Assembly: GCA_024282035.1 (NCBI GenBank)
Contig: JAMWZR010000009.1
Span: 23,814 to 87,813 of the forward strand
Source: Nitrosomonas sp.
GTDB taxonomy: Bacteria; Pseudomonadota; Gammaproteobacteria; Burkholderiales; Nitrosomonadaceae
DNA: 64,000 nucleotides
Direction of reading: 5' to 3'
Position 1 is the first letter of the stretch. Each line of letters begins with the position of its first letter. The translations under genes were made by a program, and so were the position numbers. This document shows, piece by piece, positions 42,930 to 51,296 of the stretch. The notes beneath the pieces were generated by a model. That model had not been told where the DNA came from. It saw only the letters and a program-made list of their open reading frames with translations, and did no database searches.

Positions 42930-42981
42930 CAGAGAACAAGTTGAGGGACTTACAGCGAAATACAGGGAGGAGAGATTCAGT

Positions 42982-43311
42982 TCAGTAAGATTCAGCGGGT
43001 CCGATAGTCCACTGGCAATCGGAAATCAAACACATACCACCGAAATCCTTTAGTCGGGGATGTATCGTCATGATCACGTTTTTGGCCTGGTCTTCCTTGC
43101 AGGCCAGTACGATGATCATGTTGTTTTCCTTCAGGGCATAATCATCGGGATCACGCATGCCAGTCGAACCCAGTCCGCCAGCTTTCTTGATCACTGTATA
43201 TCCCCGGACATCCGTGGCGTGCAGCATTTCTAGCAATTCATCGATCGAGTCTTCATTGATGACGATCTCGATGCGTTTCATCGGGATCAGTATATCGGTT
43301 GGTATAACCAT
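42982..43311 (-). CDS. PII-like protein of SbtB/CPII type, copy 2
   Basis: A 109-aa paralogue of the protein at 8677-8994, sharing RGYTVIKKAGGLGSTGMRDPDD, the VLACKEDQA segment and the C-terminal GGMCLISDCQW ... GPAESY. Start at 43311 has GAGGA six bases upstream. It follows its sbtA by 40 bases. Expected to bind nucleotide and/or bicarbonate and gate the transporter (family knowledge). The two copies differ mostly at the N-terminus. Confidence 0.88.
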   Translation of the reverse strand: MVIPTDILIPMKRIEIVINEDSIDELLEMLHATDVRGYTVIKKAGGLGSTGMRDPDDYALKENNMIIVLACKEDQAKNVIMTIHPRLKDFGGMCLISDCQWTIGPAESY

Positions 43312-43351
43312 GATTTTTCCTCAAAAAGTGTATAGGGTTTGCGAGTACGCT

Positions 43352-44344
43352 TTACCATGGATAATAGGTTGCATGCAGGTACTGTGCGGCAGCGTAGTAA
43401 CTGGGGATGCCTACCACCACGTTGAATGGAAAGGTGACGCCCAGCGATAACGTCAGGTAGAACGAAGGGTTGGCCTCCGGGACGGCCAGGCGCATGGCGG
43501 GTGGCACGGCAATATAGGAGCAACTGGCTGCGAGCACAGTCACCAGTGTGATGCCGCCGACCGAGTAACCCAACAGAAAATGACCGACAAACAGGCCGCA
43601 GACCGCACCAATTAGCGGCATGGCGATGCCGAAGCTAACCAGGAACACACCGACGCTCTTGAATTCCGAAAGTCTTTTGCCTGCTTCCATGCCCATGTCG
43701 CACAGGAAAATGCACAGTGCGCCCATGAAGATCAGTTCAAAAAAAGGTTCGATCTTATGGTAGCTGGCATCCGAGACTGCAGCGCCAATGGCCATGGAAC
43801 CGAACAACAGCAAAATACTGCCGTTGGTGAAAGCATCGATGATCAAATGCTTCATCATGCCTTTGTCGGCCTTGACTTCTCCACCGAGTACCCGACGCGA
43901 GTAACCGGCCAGAACCAGACCGATCATGATGGCAGGGGATTCCATGATTGCCAGCATGATGACAGGATAGGCTTCATACGTAACACCGATACCGGCCAGA
44001 AAAGCTACCGCAGTCATATAGGTGCCGGCACTGACGGAACCGTAATGGGCGGAGATGGCGGCCGCATTCAACGGATCGATTTTTCCCAGTGCACGCAGGA
44101 TGATGTAAGCCACGATGGGTAGTCCACAGCCAAAGGCGAGGGCAGCCCAGACAGCGGGTAGGGCGGATCCCATATCCGATCCGGCCAGTGCCTTACCTCC
44201 GTGCAGACCTATACCGATCAGCAGGTAGATCACGATCATTTTGTGCATATCGGGTGGAAATTTCAGATCGGATTTGATCAGACACGCAAACATACCCAAT
44301 GCAAAAAACAGGATGGCAGGTACAAGCAAGCTGGAGATTGACAT
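43352..44344 (-). CDS. SbtA-type sodium-dependent bicarbonate transporter, copy 2
   Basis: A 330-aa polytopic inner-membrane protein paralogous to 9045-10001 (shared AAISAHYGSVSAGT, ASCSYIAVPPAMRLAVPEA, SLGVTFPFNVVVGIP). About ten transmembrane helices. It lies between a 60-aa secreted peptide gene and its PII-like partner. The location beside a FixLJ-like system suggests this copy is conditionally expressed, whereas copy 1 has no local regulator (inference). Confidence 0.87.
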   Translation of the reverse strand: MSISSLLVPAILFFALGMFACLIKSDLKFPPDMHKMIVIYLLIGIGLHGGKALAGSDMGSALPAVWAALAFGCGLPIVAYIILRALGKIDPLNAAAISAHYGSVSAGTYMTAVAFLAGIGVTYEAYPVIMLAIMESPAIMIGLVLAGYSRRVLGGEVKADKGMMKHLIIDAFTNGSILLLFGSMAIGAAVSDASYHKIEPFFELIFMGALCIFLCDMGMEAGKRLSEFKSVGVFLVSFGIAMPLIGAVCGLFVGHFLLGYSVGGITLVTVLAASCSYIAVPPAMRLAVPEANPSFYLTLSLGVTFPFNVVVGIPSYYAAAQYLHATYYPW

Positions 44345-44358
44345 AATAATTACACTCC

Positions 44359-44541
44359 TTATGAATTCAGTTGAACGAGCAAAGTATGCGTAACATTTTG
44401 GAGCGCCTTGTCCGGACTCGTACTGACTTGAGCCGATCCCGAATGCACCTGTACTTGGGGCGAGCCTGCGGCAAGCATTTTGCCGGGCAGCATCGTCAGG
44501 GTAATCAGGATAAATCCACAGGCTATTGTTCTTTTAATCAT
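44359..44541 (-). CDS. 60-aa secreted peptide upstream of sbtA copy 2
   Basis: ATG 44541 with GGAGAA upstream gives MIKRTIACGFILITLTMLP, a clear signal peptide, then a mature part of about 35 residues rich in Ser, Gln and Val (SPQVQVHSGSAQVSTS). The frame extends to 44664 but without support. It ends 14 bases before the sbtA start, so it is the first gene of the operon. No family recognised. Confidence 0.6.
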   Translation of the reverse strand: MIKRTIACGFILITLTMLPGKMLAAGSPQVQVHSGSAQVSTSPDKALQNVTHTLLVQLNS

Positions 44542-44726
44542 TTCATTTCTCCAAACGAACAGTTGAAAGGTAGATACAGAAGATGGGAAAAAGACACGCA
44601 TACTCACCCCGCCTGACATAGGGATGGAGGAGATTGCTCCGAAAGTCGGTAGCAATGACAACAACGGGATAAGTCAGTGTCGATTTCCCACCGCAGGAAT
44701 CCTACAAGAGAACCCATAGGGGCAAT

Positions 44727-44758
44727 ATCCGTGCGGACACGTAAGTGCAAACCCTTAT
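44727..44758 (-). promoter_or_regulatory. Conserved 32-bp operator-like element, copy B (sbtA-2 operon)
   Basis: Second copy of the element at 42734-42765 (27/32 identical). Minus-strand dyad TAAGGG-N4-CACTTA. It is 186 bases upstream of the secreted-peptide start and about 80 bases upstream of the divergent kinase gene, so it could serve both directions. Confidence 0.6.
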
Positions 44759-44839
44759 GACATAACAAATTTGTAGCAACTCACCGATGATTGTCGTAAG
44801 CTTTGTCGAGGTTAAGTGATTCAATGCAGGAAAATGTCC

Positions 44840-46333
44840 ATGAGTGCAGTGAAAGATCTTAGTTTGCGCAGCGTACTGGATGCTGCGGCCGATGCCATGC
44901 TGCTGACTGAGAATTCAGGTCGCATCGTTCTGGCTAATCCGACCGCACAGCAACTGCTGGGTTATGCCCCGGAAGAACTGAAGGGACTGACGATCGAGAT
45001 GCTGATTGCTCCGCAATACCGCAAGCAGTTCCGGTATTACCACAAGCTGTTCATGAGCAGGCCCGCCAAGCGTCCGATGCATGAAGGCAATGAACTGATT
45101 GCACTCGATCGCGAAGGCAAGGAAATGCTGCTCGAGATCAGTTTGAGTCCAATCAAGGCGAAACAGCAGCTGTATGTTTTGATCATCTTCAATGTTGCCA
45201 ACCGGCGACTCGATGCCGAAGAGGCATTGCGCACCAGCGAGGAACGTCTGCGCCTGGCCAAGCAGGCAGCTGGTTTGGGGATATTCGACTATGACTTCAA
45301 GCGCAATATCATTTATTGGGACAAGCAGATGCGCAAACTGTGGGGTAGACATACGGAAAAAACTGTCAGCTACGAGGAATTCGTTGCTGCCATTCACCCG
45401 GATGATCGCGAAGCCCGGCAGGCTGCCATTGACAAGGCTATGGATCCCAACAGCACGGGTGAATTCAAGGCACAGTATCGCATTGTCAATCCGGTCAACG
45501 GTGCAGAGCGCTGGATATCTGCACGTGGGCGGGTGTATTTCGAAGCAGGTTGTGCACATCGCCTCATCGGTGTGACGCGCGATGTCACCGAGCAGAAATA
45601 CATTGAAAAGAAATTGCAGGTGCAGCGCGGTGAAACGGAAAATATTCTCAAGCAGCAAGTGGCGGTACGAACGGCCTCGGCCATCGCGCATGAATTGAAC
45701 CAGCCTCTGGCGGCGATTTCCGCCTACAGCGAAGTTGTGTTGCATGCACTGGATAACGAGAGCTTTATCGCTCCACATTTGCGGAGAGCATTGCAAGGCT
45801 GCGTTGAACAGGCACAACGTGCTGGCCGCAGCCTGCACGAACTGCTGGCTTTTTTGCAGAAAGGGGAGCTGATTACCGAACAGTCCAGTCTGGCCGAAAT
45901 CATTCATGAAGCGTTGAATTTCGTGTACGAAGATGGTTACGGTCGATTTTATCCGCTGTTGCGTTTGCAGCAGGATTTGCCACCCGTACAGTGCAATCGC
46001 ACGCAGGTGCAGAAAGTGCTGGTCAATCTGTTCAGAAATGCAATCGAAGCCATGAATGTTACCGATTCACCCTTGTTGACCGTCATGACGGAAGTACAGA
46101 AAATTGGCCCTCAGCAGTTTGCACTGGTCAGTGTGCAGGATAATGGTCCTGGACTGGATGCGAGTGTGAGCAAACGTATTTTCGAGCCTTTCTTTACCAC
46201 CAAGTCTTCAGGCATAGGTATGGGGTTGGCCATCAGCCGGGCCTTGATCGAGGCCAATGGTGGTCAGCTCTGGATCGATGAGCATGCCAGGCCGGGGGCG
46301 ACCTTTCAGTTTACCCTGCCGCTCGTGTCATGA
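44840..46333 (+). CDS. FixL-like PAS-PAS sensor histidine kinase (soluble)
   Basis: A 497-aa cytoplasmic kinase from ATG 44840 (MSAVKDLSLR), which has AGGA eight bases upstream; in-frame starts at 44816 and 44834 are weaker. PAS1 (about 11-120), PAS2 with PAC (about 135-255, GLGIFDYDFKRNIIYWDKQM), phosphoacceptor H284 in AIAHELNQPLAAISAYSEV, and ATPase motifs NGPGL and GIGMGLAISRALIEANGG. No membrane segment. I cannot tell whether a PAS domain binds haem, flavin or a ligand. It overlaps the regulator gene by four bases. Confidence 0.9.
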   Translation: MSAVKDLSLRSVLDAAADAMLLTENSGRIVLANPTAQQLLGYAPEELKGLTIEMLIAPQYRKQFRYYHKLFMSRPAKRPMHEGNELIALDREGKEMLLEISLSPIKAKQQLYVLIIFNVANRRLDAEEALRTSEERLRLAKQAAGLGIFDYDFKRNIIYWDKQMRKLWGRHTEKTVSYEEFVAAIHPDDREARQAAIDKAMDPNSTGEFKAQYRIVNPVNGAERWISARGRVYFEAGCAHRLIGVTRDVTEQKYIEKKLQVQRGETENILKQQVAVRTASAIAHELNQPLAAISAYSEVVLHALDNESFIAPHLRRALQGCVEQAQRAGRSLHELLAFLQKGELITEQSSLAEIIHEALNFVYEDGYGRFYPLLRLQQDLPPVQCNRTQVQKVLVNLFRNAIEAMNVTDSPLLTVMTEVQKIGPQQFALVSVQDNGPGLDASVSKRIFEPFFTTKSSGIGMGLAISRALIEANGGQLWIDEHARPGATFQFTLPLVS

Positions 46334-46947
46334 TGCTGACCGAACCCGCAGTGTACATTGTTGACGATGATGCAGCAGTCCGGGACTCGTTGACGCTAAT
46401 GATCGAACAGGCAGGCATTGCGGTCTATGCGTTCGAAAATGCCAAAGCGTTTCTGAATGCGTACAGTCCGGATTTCTTTGGTTGCGTCATCATCGATGTC
46501 AGGATGTCGGGCATGGATGGCTTGCAGCTTCAGGAAGAAATGACCTGGCGAAAAATCATGCTGCCAATCATTTTTCTGACCGGTCATGGCGACATTCCGA
46601 TGAGCGTGCGGGCAATCAAGAGTGGTGCCATTGATTTCCTGACCAAGCCGGTGATTCGGGAGAAGCTTCTGATTTGTATCCGGGTGGCGTTTACGGAAGC
46701 CCGGAAACGCATTAGCGAGATAACCCAACAACGTCAGATCATCTCTTGCCTGACCAAACTCACTCCACGCGAACGGGAAGTCATGTTGCTTGCCGTGCAA
46801 GGCCATTCCAACAAGGAAATTGGTTCCTGTTTGGGTATCAGCTATCGTACCGTGGAGATCCACAAATCCAAGATCATGCAAAAAACCGGTGCCAGCAATC
46901 TGCTCGATCTTGCCAGGATTGCCCGTGAGAACGATCTGGGTAGGTAA
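46330..46947 (+). CDS. FixJ-family response regulator
   Basis: A 205-aa regulator with receiver (VDDD11-14, D56 in VIIDVRMSGMDG, FLTKP Lys) and a LuxR-type HTH (LTPREREVMLLAVQGHSNKEIGSCLGIS). The start ATG overlaps the kinase stop. FixJ-type dimers bind short dyads, so the paired 32-bp elements upstream of the neighbouring minus-strand operons are its natural candidate sites (inference). Confidence 0.92.
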   Translation: MMLTEPAVYIVDDDAAVRDSLTLMIEQAGIAVYAFENAKAFLNAYSPDFFGCVIIDVRMSGMDGLQLQEEMTWRKIMLPIIFLTGHGDIPMSVRAIKSGAIDFLTKPVIREKLLICIRVAFTEARKRISEITQQRQIISCLTKLTPREREVMLLAVQGHSNKEIGSCLGISYRTVEIHKSKIMQKTGASNLLDLARIARENDLGR

Positions 46948-47244
46948 TTTTTTCATTATCCTGAAATGACGGGTGCAGCAGATAAAGTTCATGAATTTAA
47001 AAACTCACAGATAGAGATATCTTTATTTCAACTTATTTCTCCTCTTTTCATCAGATTAAATAATAAAAAAGAATGTATCTATTGCTCTAAAATATTACTA
47101 ATAGATGCCGTTCTTCCTACACTCAAAATGGCCCTGTTGTACAAAGGGTATGCCGACGTTTGCCAGAATCTGTTGCCACGGCTCAAGTACCGCAATAGCA
47201 ATGGGACAGACAAACTTGTTTTTATCTACTGAGTGGAGCGGTTT
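46948..47244. other. AT-rich intergenic stretch
   Basis: About 297 bases between the FixJ-like gene and the chemoreceptor. An open frame of 88 codons exists from 46966 but has no ribosome site, no recognisable domain and unusual composition. Probably promoter DNA for the chemoreceptor. Confidence 0.4.
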
Positions 47245-48837
47245 ATGTTAGATGATCATGAAGCATTACTGAAACCGATGCGTATTCGGGTTGATGGGGT
47301 AATGATGGCGACAGTGACCTTTTTGTTTTTAGTCACAGTTGCAGTGGGACTGACTTATGATCAACTGGTATTGAGTCTAGTGCTGGGTGTGCCAGTACTG
47401 ATTGTTCCCGCGATTATTTGGCGTAGTTTGCAGGGAACGCTGGTTGCAAGATTGACCATGGCGAGTGCAATGATCATTCTGATCGCAATTCAGATTCAGA
47501 TCAGTCACGGCATGATAGAGATGCACTTTGGTTTGTTTGTGGCACTGGCTTTTTTATTGGCTTACCGGGATTGGCGGCCGATTGTCTTTGGTGCGGGGCT
47601 GATCGCTGTTCAACATCTGGTTTGTAATTATTTGCAGGCTGCCCAGCTTAATGTATGGATTTTCCATCACGGCGAAAACCTGGGCATTGTGCTTTTGCAT
47701 GCTGCCTATGTTGTATTCGAGTCGGCCATACTGGTGTATCTGGCATTGCATTTACGCACTGAAGGGGTTGAAGCCGCGAAGGTTGCCTTTCTGGCAGAGC
47801 GGATAACACAAGGCGATCTGAATTCCAACATTGCAGTGGATCAGGGACAGGAATCGGATGGTATGCTGGCTTCCATGCGGACCATGCAGGATAATTTAGC
47901 TTGCCTGGTATCGGAGATCGAAGTCATCGTGAATGCAGCCGTACAGGGTGATTTCAGCAAGAAGATAGATTTGTCCAATAAAAATGGTTTTGGTAAAAAG
48001 ATCTGTGGTTTGCTTAATCAGCTTTCGGAGACAACCGAAGTCGGTTTAAATGATGTGATGCGGGTAACCAACGCTTTGGCCACCGGTGATTTAAGTCAGA
48101 AGATAACCGAAGATTACCCGGGTGTATTCGGCCAAACCAAAAATGGTGTCAATAACACCGTTGATTCACTAAACCGGGTCGTGAGTGAAATTCAGGGTAT
48201 TGTTGATGCAGCTGCCAGCAACAAAAGTGGCTGCAATCTCAGGATGGACGTCGCCAACAAAGAGGGTTTCAATCGATCACTGGCCGAATCCTTCAATCAG
48301 CTTTCCGTTTTCATCGAAAGAAATCTGAGCAGTATCTTGCAGGTAGCCAACAGTGTGTCTCCTGTGACAGACAAGGGTGTGGAAGTGGTGGGGCAAGTCA
48401 TGACTACCATGGACTCGATCAAACAGTCTTCGAACAAGATTTCAGAAATAACAGTCATCATTGACGAGATCACTTTCCAGACCAATATCCTGGCGCTGAA
48501 TGCTGCCGTTGAAGCGGCGCGTGCCGGTGCTCAGGGTCGGGGATTTGCCGTGGTCGCAGGGGAAGTACGTACGCTATCGCAACGTGTCGCCGCTGCAGCC
48601 AGTGAGATCAAACAATTGGTGAATGATTCCGAAAACAAAATTGCGACGGGGAATAAATTGGTTACCCATGCCGGAGAAACGATGCAGGAAATCGCTTCTT
48701 CCATACGTAGTGTTATTGGCATCGTGTCTGAATTTTCTTCTACTTCGGCCGCTTCAGTTAGATACGACCTAATAACGCATGCTGTCAAAGATGAAGTTGT
48801 CGATATAGCAACAGAGAGTCAACGCAAACTGGCATGA
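47245..48837 (+). CDS. Methyl-accepting chemotaxis protein with shortened signalling hairpin
   Basis: A 530-aa protein from ATG 47245 (GGAG upstream). About six N-terminal transmembrane helices (residues about 20-175) form a membrane sensor, followed by HAMP-like segments (LAERITQGDLNSNI, LATGDLSQKI) and the MCP hairpin tip EITFQTNILALNAAVEAARAGAQGRGFAVVAGEVR. After SSIRSVIGIVSEFSS the sequence leaves the family pattern and ends VRYDLITHAVKDEVV..., lacking the usual C-terminal helix of about 40 residues. The N-side helix also looks short. Either a short receptor class or a damaged gene; see the RTX remnant that follows. Confidence 0.85.
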   Translation: MLDDHEALLKPMRIRVDGVMMATVTFLFLVTVAVGLTYDQLVLSLVLGVPVLIVPAIIWRSLQGTLVARLTMASAMIILIAIQIQISHGMIEMHFGLFVALAFLLAYRDWRPIVFGAGLIAVQHLVCNYLQAAQLNVWIFHHGENLGIVLLHAAYVVFESAILVYLALHLRTEGVEAAKVAFLAERITQGDLNSNIAVDQGQESDGMLASMRTMQDNLACLVSEIEVIVNAAVQGDFSKKIDLSNKNGFGKKICGLLNQLSETTEVGLNDVMRVTNALATGDLSQKITEDYPGVFGQTKNGVNNTVDSLNRVVSEIQGIVDAAASNKSGCNLRMDVANKEGFNRSLAESFNQLSVFIERNLSSILQVANSVSPVTDKGVEVVGQVMTTMDSIKQSSNKISEITVIIDEITFQTNILALNAAVEAARAGAQGRGFAVVAGEVRTLSQRVAAAASEIKQLVNDSENKIATGNKLVTHAGETMQEIASSIRSVIGIVSEFSSTSAASVRYDLITHAVKDEVVDIATESQRKLA

Positions 48838-48959
48838 CATCAAGCGTAAAACAGTGAACTTGCTTACCAGGATAGTCATTTTGTCTCTGAGCGTTCTTGG
48901 TGGATTTAGAGCAGGTGACGCTGTGGGTGTAATTTCTACCAGTCTTAACAGGAATGGCA

Positions 48960-49128
48960 GACATTATCTACATTCATTCGACAGGGAGGGGCGTTGTACT
49001 ATGATGCAAGCGGCGATTCGCATGGCGATGTACAGCAAGTTGTAATTCTGGGCACAGCTTCTCACCCAAAGACAATTACGACGACTGGTTTCATTATTGG
49101 AGTGTCGTTCAACTCTAGTAATGTGTAG
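48960..49128 (+). pseudogene. Remnant of an RTX-type protein C-terminus (frameshifted)
   Basis: Two adjoining frames together spell a degraded RTX/haemolysin-type terminal segment: DIIYIHSTG (48960-48986) in one frame, then GALYYDASGDSHGDVQQVVILG continuing to a TAG at 49126-49128 in the next frame. The pattern 'RIIY..TGALYYDADG' is typical of Ca-binding RTX C-termini (family knowledge). No intact gene surrounds it, so this is a scar. Confidence 0.6.
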
Positions 49129-49170
49129 TGCTAGGTAAGCCAGAACCAGTATCGTATAAGATCAGAATCC

Positions 49171-49210
49171 AGCCAGTTTCCGGTTTTTCGATGGAAACTG
49201 GCTTTTCTTT
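49171..49210 (+). terminator. Strong terminator after the chemoreceptor/RTX remnant
   Basis: AGCCAGTTTCC (49171-49181) pairs perfectly with GGAAACTGGCT (49193-49203) and is followed by TTTCTTTT. The remaining sequence of 48838-49407 shows only the RTX remnant and this terminator. Confidence 0.9.
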
Positions 49211-49407
49211 TCCGGAATAGCCACTTGGACATTCGCTTGCAGGATCTGGACTATAAACACACAAAATGGCAGAAATTCGCCGATCAAAGACTCATGCGTG
49301 ACAAAATGCACTGAAAAGATACTTCAGTCCACATAGAATCACACAAAAGGGGCAAATTGGCGACTCGATGCCATCGCCCGTTACCGACATAGTCATCAGG
49401 AGGAAAA

Positions 49408-50685
49408 ATGCTCGAAATCGTAATCGCCATTTGTTTGATTTATGCACTATTTGCTGGCATGGTGAGCAGCTTGACCGAACTGATTTCACAAATGCTGTCG
49501 ATGCGTGGCAGGGTGCTGTATGAAGGTCTCGTGATGATGCTTGAGGAAGATGAATTTCATCCCGGTGTACCTGGTTTTTTACGGCCTTTCCTGTCGCAGG
49601 ACGTCGATCTGGTGAAGAAGTTGTATGCACATCCCTTGATTGATTCGCTGTCGCCAGCCGGAAGTTCGCGACCTTCGTATATATCGCCACAGATTCTCTC
49701 GACAGCGCTCGTGCAGGTTCTGTCTCACGATGGTTCTTTGGCCGGTTTACGCCGGGCATTGGATGATCGTACTACCTGGTTAGGCAAGTTATTGGGGCCG
49801 ATGCTTGATGAAGCTGCTGGTGATCTGGAGCAATTCAAGGTCAGGGTGGAAGCGCATTTCAATGCAGTGTCGGATCGCGTCAGTGGCTGGTTCAAGCGCC
49901 GGACTCAGGTTGCCATGTTCGTAGTTGGTTTTCTACTGGCGATACTGTTCAATGTAGATAGCATTTACATTTTTCAGCATCTGGAAAAGAATCCGGCAAT
50001 GGTGCAATCACTGGTTGAGCAGGCGAAGAAGATCGAAGCTGACCGTCAGCAGTTAAGTACTTCCACTACGACAAATGCTGCTGTCAATAGTGGCGAAAAA
50101 ACCGACGCAACCGTGCAGGACTTGCAAGCCAGGCTAAAAAATATGAACCAACAGATCAGTGACTTTGAGCAAATGGGACTGCCGGTCGGATGGTACAGCA
50201 CTCAGGCACAAGCGAAAGTCAATTCCGGTATGAAGGACTACATCGTATCGCAACTCCTGGAACCAATGAAATGGATCGGCTGGCTGATTACAGCACTTGC
50301 CGGAGTCTTGGGCGCACCGTTCTGGTTCGATGCCATTTCCAAGTTGTTTGCGATTCGTGGTGCAGGCCGCAAACCGGAGGAAGCGACACCGTCTGCAACG
50401 GTTCCCACTCCGGTCACGGTGCAAGTTTCGGCACCCGCTGTGTCCAACATACCCCTCCAGAATGACCCGTTGAACGATTATGAAGCCAGTCGTCTGAATG
50501 GAGAGGATATCGAGGGATTGCAGCGCGCACTGGGATTTGCACCTTCGCAAATCACCGGAAAACTGAGTGCCGAGTTGCGACAGTCGCTGCGCGAATGGCA
50601 GCGTATCAGCGGTCGAGCTGTTACCGGTCAGTTCGATGAAGCGACGGTACTGGCGTTATTGTATTCCTCAGCAAAAGGAGAATGA
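49408..50685 (+). CDS. Membrane protein with C-terminal peptidoglycan-binding domain
   Basis: A 425-aa protein, ATG 49408 with AGGAGG upstream. N-terminal hydrophobic helix (1-25), a soluble region (DEFHPGVPGFLRPFL), a transmembrane helix around 169-190 (VAMFVVGFLLAILFNVDSIYIF), a coiled region with Lys/Gln-rich heptads (about 205-255), another hydrophobic helix around 290-310, a Pro/Thr/Val linker and a peptidoglycan-binding-1 repeat (IEGLQRALGFAPSQITGKLSAELRQSLREWQ) at the C-terminus. Its stop overlaps or abuts the next gene, a wall-active-looking partner. Function unknown. Confidence 0.75.
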   Translation: MLEIVIAICLIYALFAGMVSSLTELISQMLSMRGRVLYEGLVMMLEEDEFHPGVPGFLRPFLSQDVDLVKKLYAHPLIDSLSPAGSSRPSYISPQILSTALVQVLSHDGSLAGLRRALDDRTTWLGKLLGPMLDEAAGDLEQFKVRVEAHFNAVSDRVSGWFKRRTQVAMFVVGFLLAILFNVDSIYIFQHLEKNPAMVQSLVEQAKKIEADRQQLSTSTTTNAAVNSGEKTDATVQDLQARLKNMNQQISDFEQMGLPVGWYSTQAQAKVNSGMKDYIVSQLLEPMKWIGWLITALAGVLGAPFWFDAISKLFAIRGAGRKPEEATPSATVPTPVTVQVSAPAVSNIPLQNDPLNDYEASRLNGEDIEGLQRALGFAPSQITGKLSAELRQSLREWQRISGRAVTGQFDEATVLALLYSSAKGE

Positions 50686-50687
50686 AC

Positions 50688-51296
50688 ATGGCCGGTATCA
50701 AGATTCTGCCAGATGTTGGGCGCCCACAAATCAGCGCCACAAACCTGGAAATCCTGTTGCAACCCTTCCAGGATCAACTCCAGCGTTATCCGCTGACTAT
50801 CATCGGCATACGTGGGTTTTTCCCTGCCGTAGGACCGACTGGCGAAAACGATCGCAATGTTTACGATGACGCCATTATTTTGCGCGTACCCAAACTGGGT
50901 GTGCTGAGTGCATTCAATGGTAATACCGATCCAACGCGAGTACACCAAGGCTGGGGGGCAAGCGAACAGACACGCGGTATGGCAGTGCTTAAAACCGGGT
51001 TATGGCCGGTATATCGTTTTGATGTACATCACGGTAGTCAGCCTCATGATGCTATCTGTCAACGTGCCGGCAAGGTAACCGTGATGCGGGATGGTAATCC
51101 GCCGTATGCCGATACCGGGAATTTTGGCATCAATATCCATCGTGGCGGTTATACCAAAACTTCTAGCCTGGGGTGTCAGACAATTCCACCCGAGCAATGG
51201 GATGAGTTTTACGGTCTGGCTTGTGGCGCTGCAAAACAATTGTGGGAAGCAGCGTGGAAAAATGAAGTCGTGGCGTACGTCCTGCTGGAAAATTGA
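50688..51296 (+). CDS. L,D-transpeptidase-like protein, putative wall-active partner
   Basis: A 202-aa protein. I choose ATG 50688 because AAGGAGA sits seven bases upstream; ATG 50682 overlaps the preceding stop but is too close to that site. The core NIHRGGYTKTSSLGCQTIP places H151 and C163 in an H...SxGC arrangement reminiscent of YkuD-type L,D-transpeptidases, although the rest does not match that family well. No signal peptide is visible, which is odd for a wall enzyme. It is cotranscribed with the peptidoglycan-binding membrane protein. Its last 88 bases overlap the convergent dioxygenase frame. Confidence 0.6.
   Translation: MAGIKILPDVGRPQISATNLEILLQPFQDQLQRYPLTIIGIRGFFPAVGPTGENDRNVYDDAIILRVPKLGVLSAFNGNTDPTRVHQGWGASEQTRGMAVLKTGLWPVYRFDVHHGSQPHDAICQRAGKVTVMRDGNPPYADTGNFGINIHRGGYTKTSSLGCQTIPPEQWDEFYGLACGAAKQLWEAAWKNEVVAYVLLEN

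Noticed and set aside
46966-47232. 88-codon open frame between the FixJ-like and chemoreceptor genes
   Set aside because: No ribosome site, no recognisable domain and AT-rich composition; it overlaps likely promoter DNA.
48854-49045. 63-codon frame starting after the chemoreceptor
   Set aside because: The neighbouring frames read as an RTX-like remnant, which explains the open frame as pseudogene sequence.
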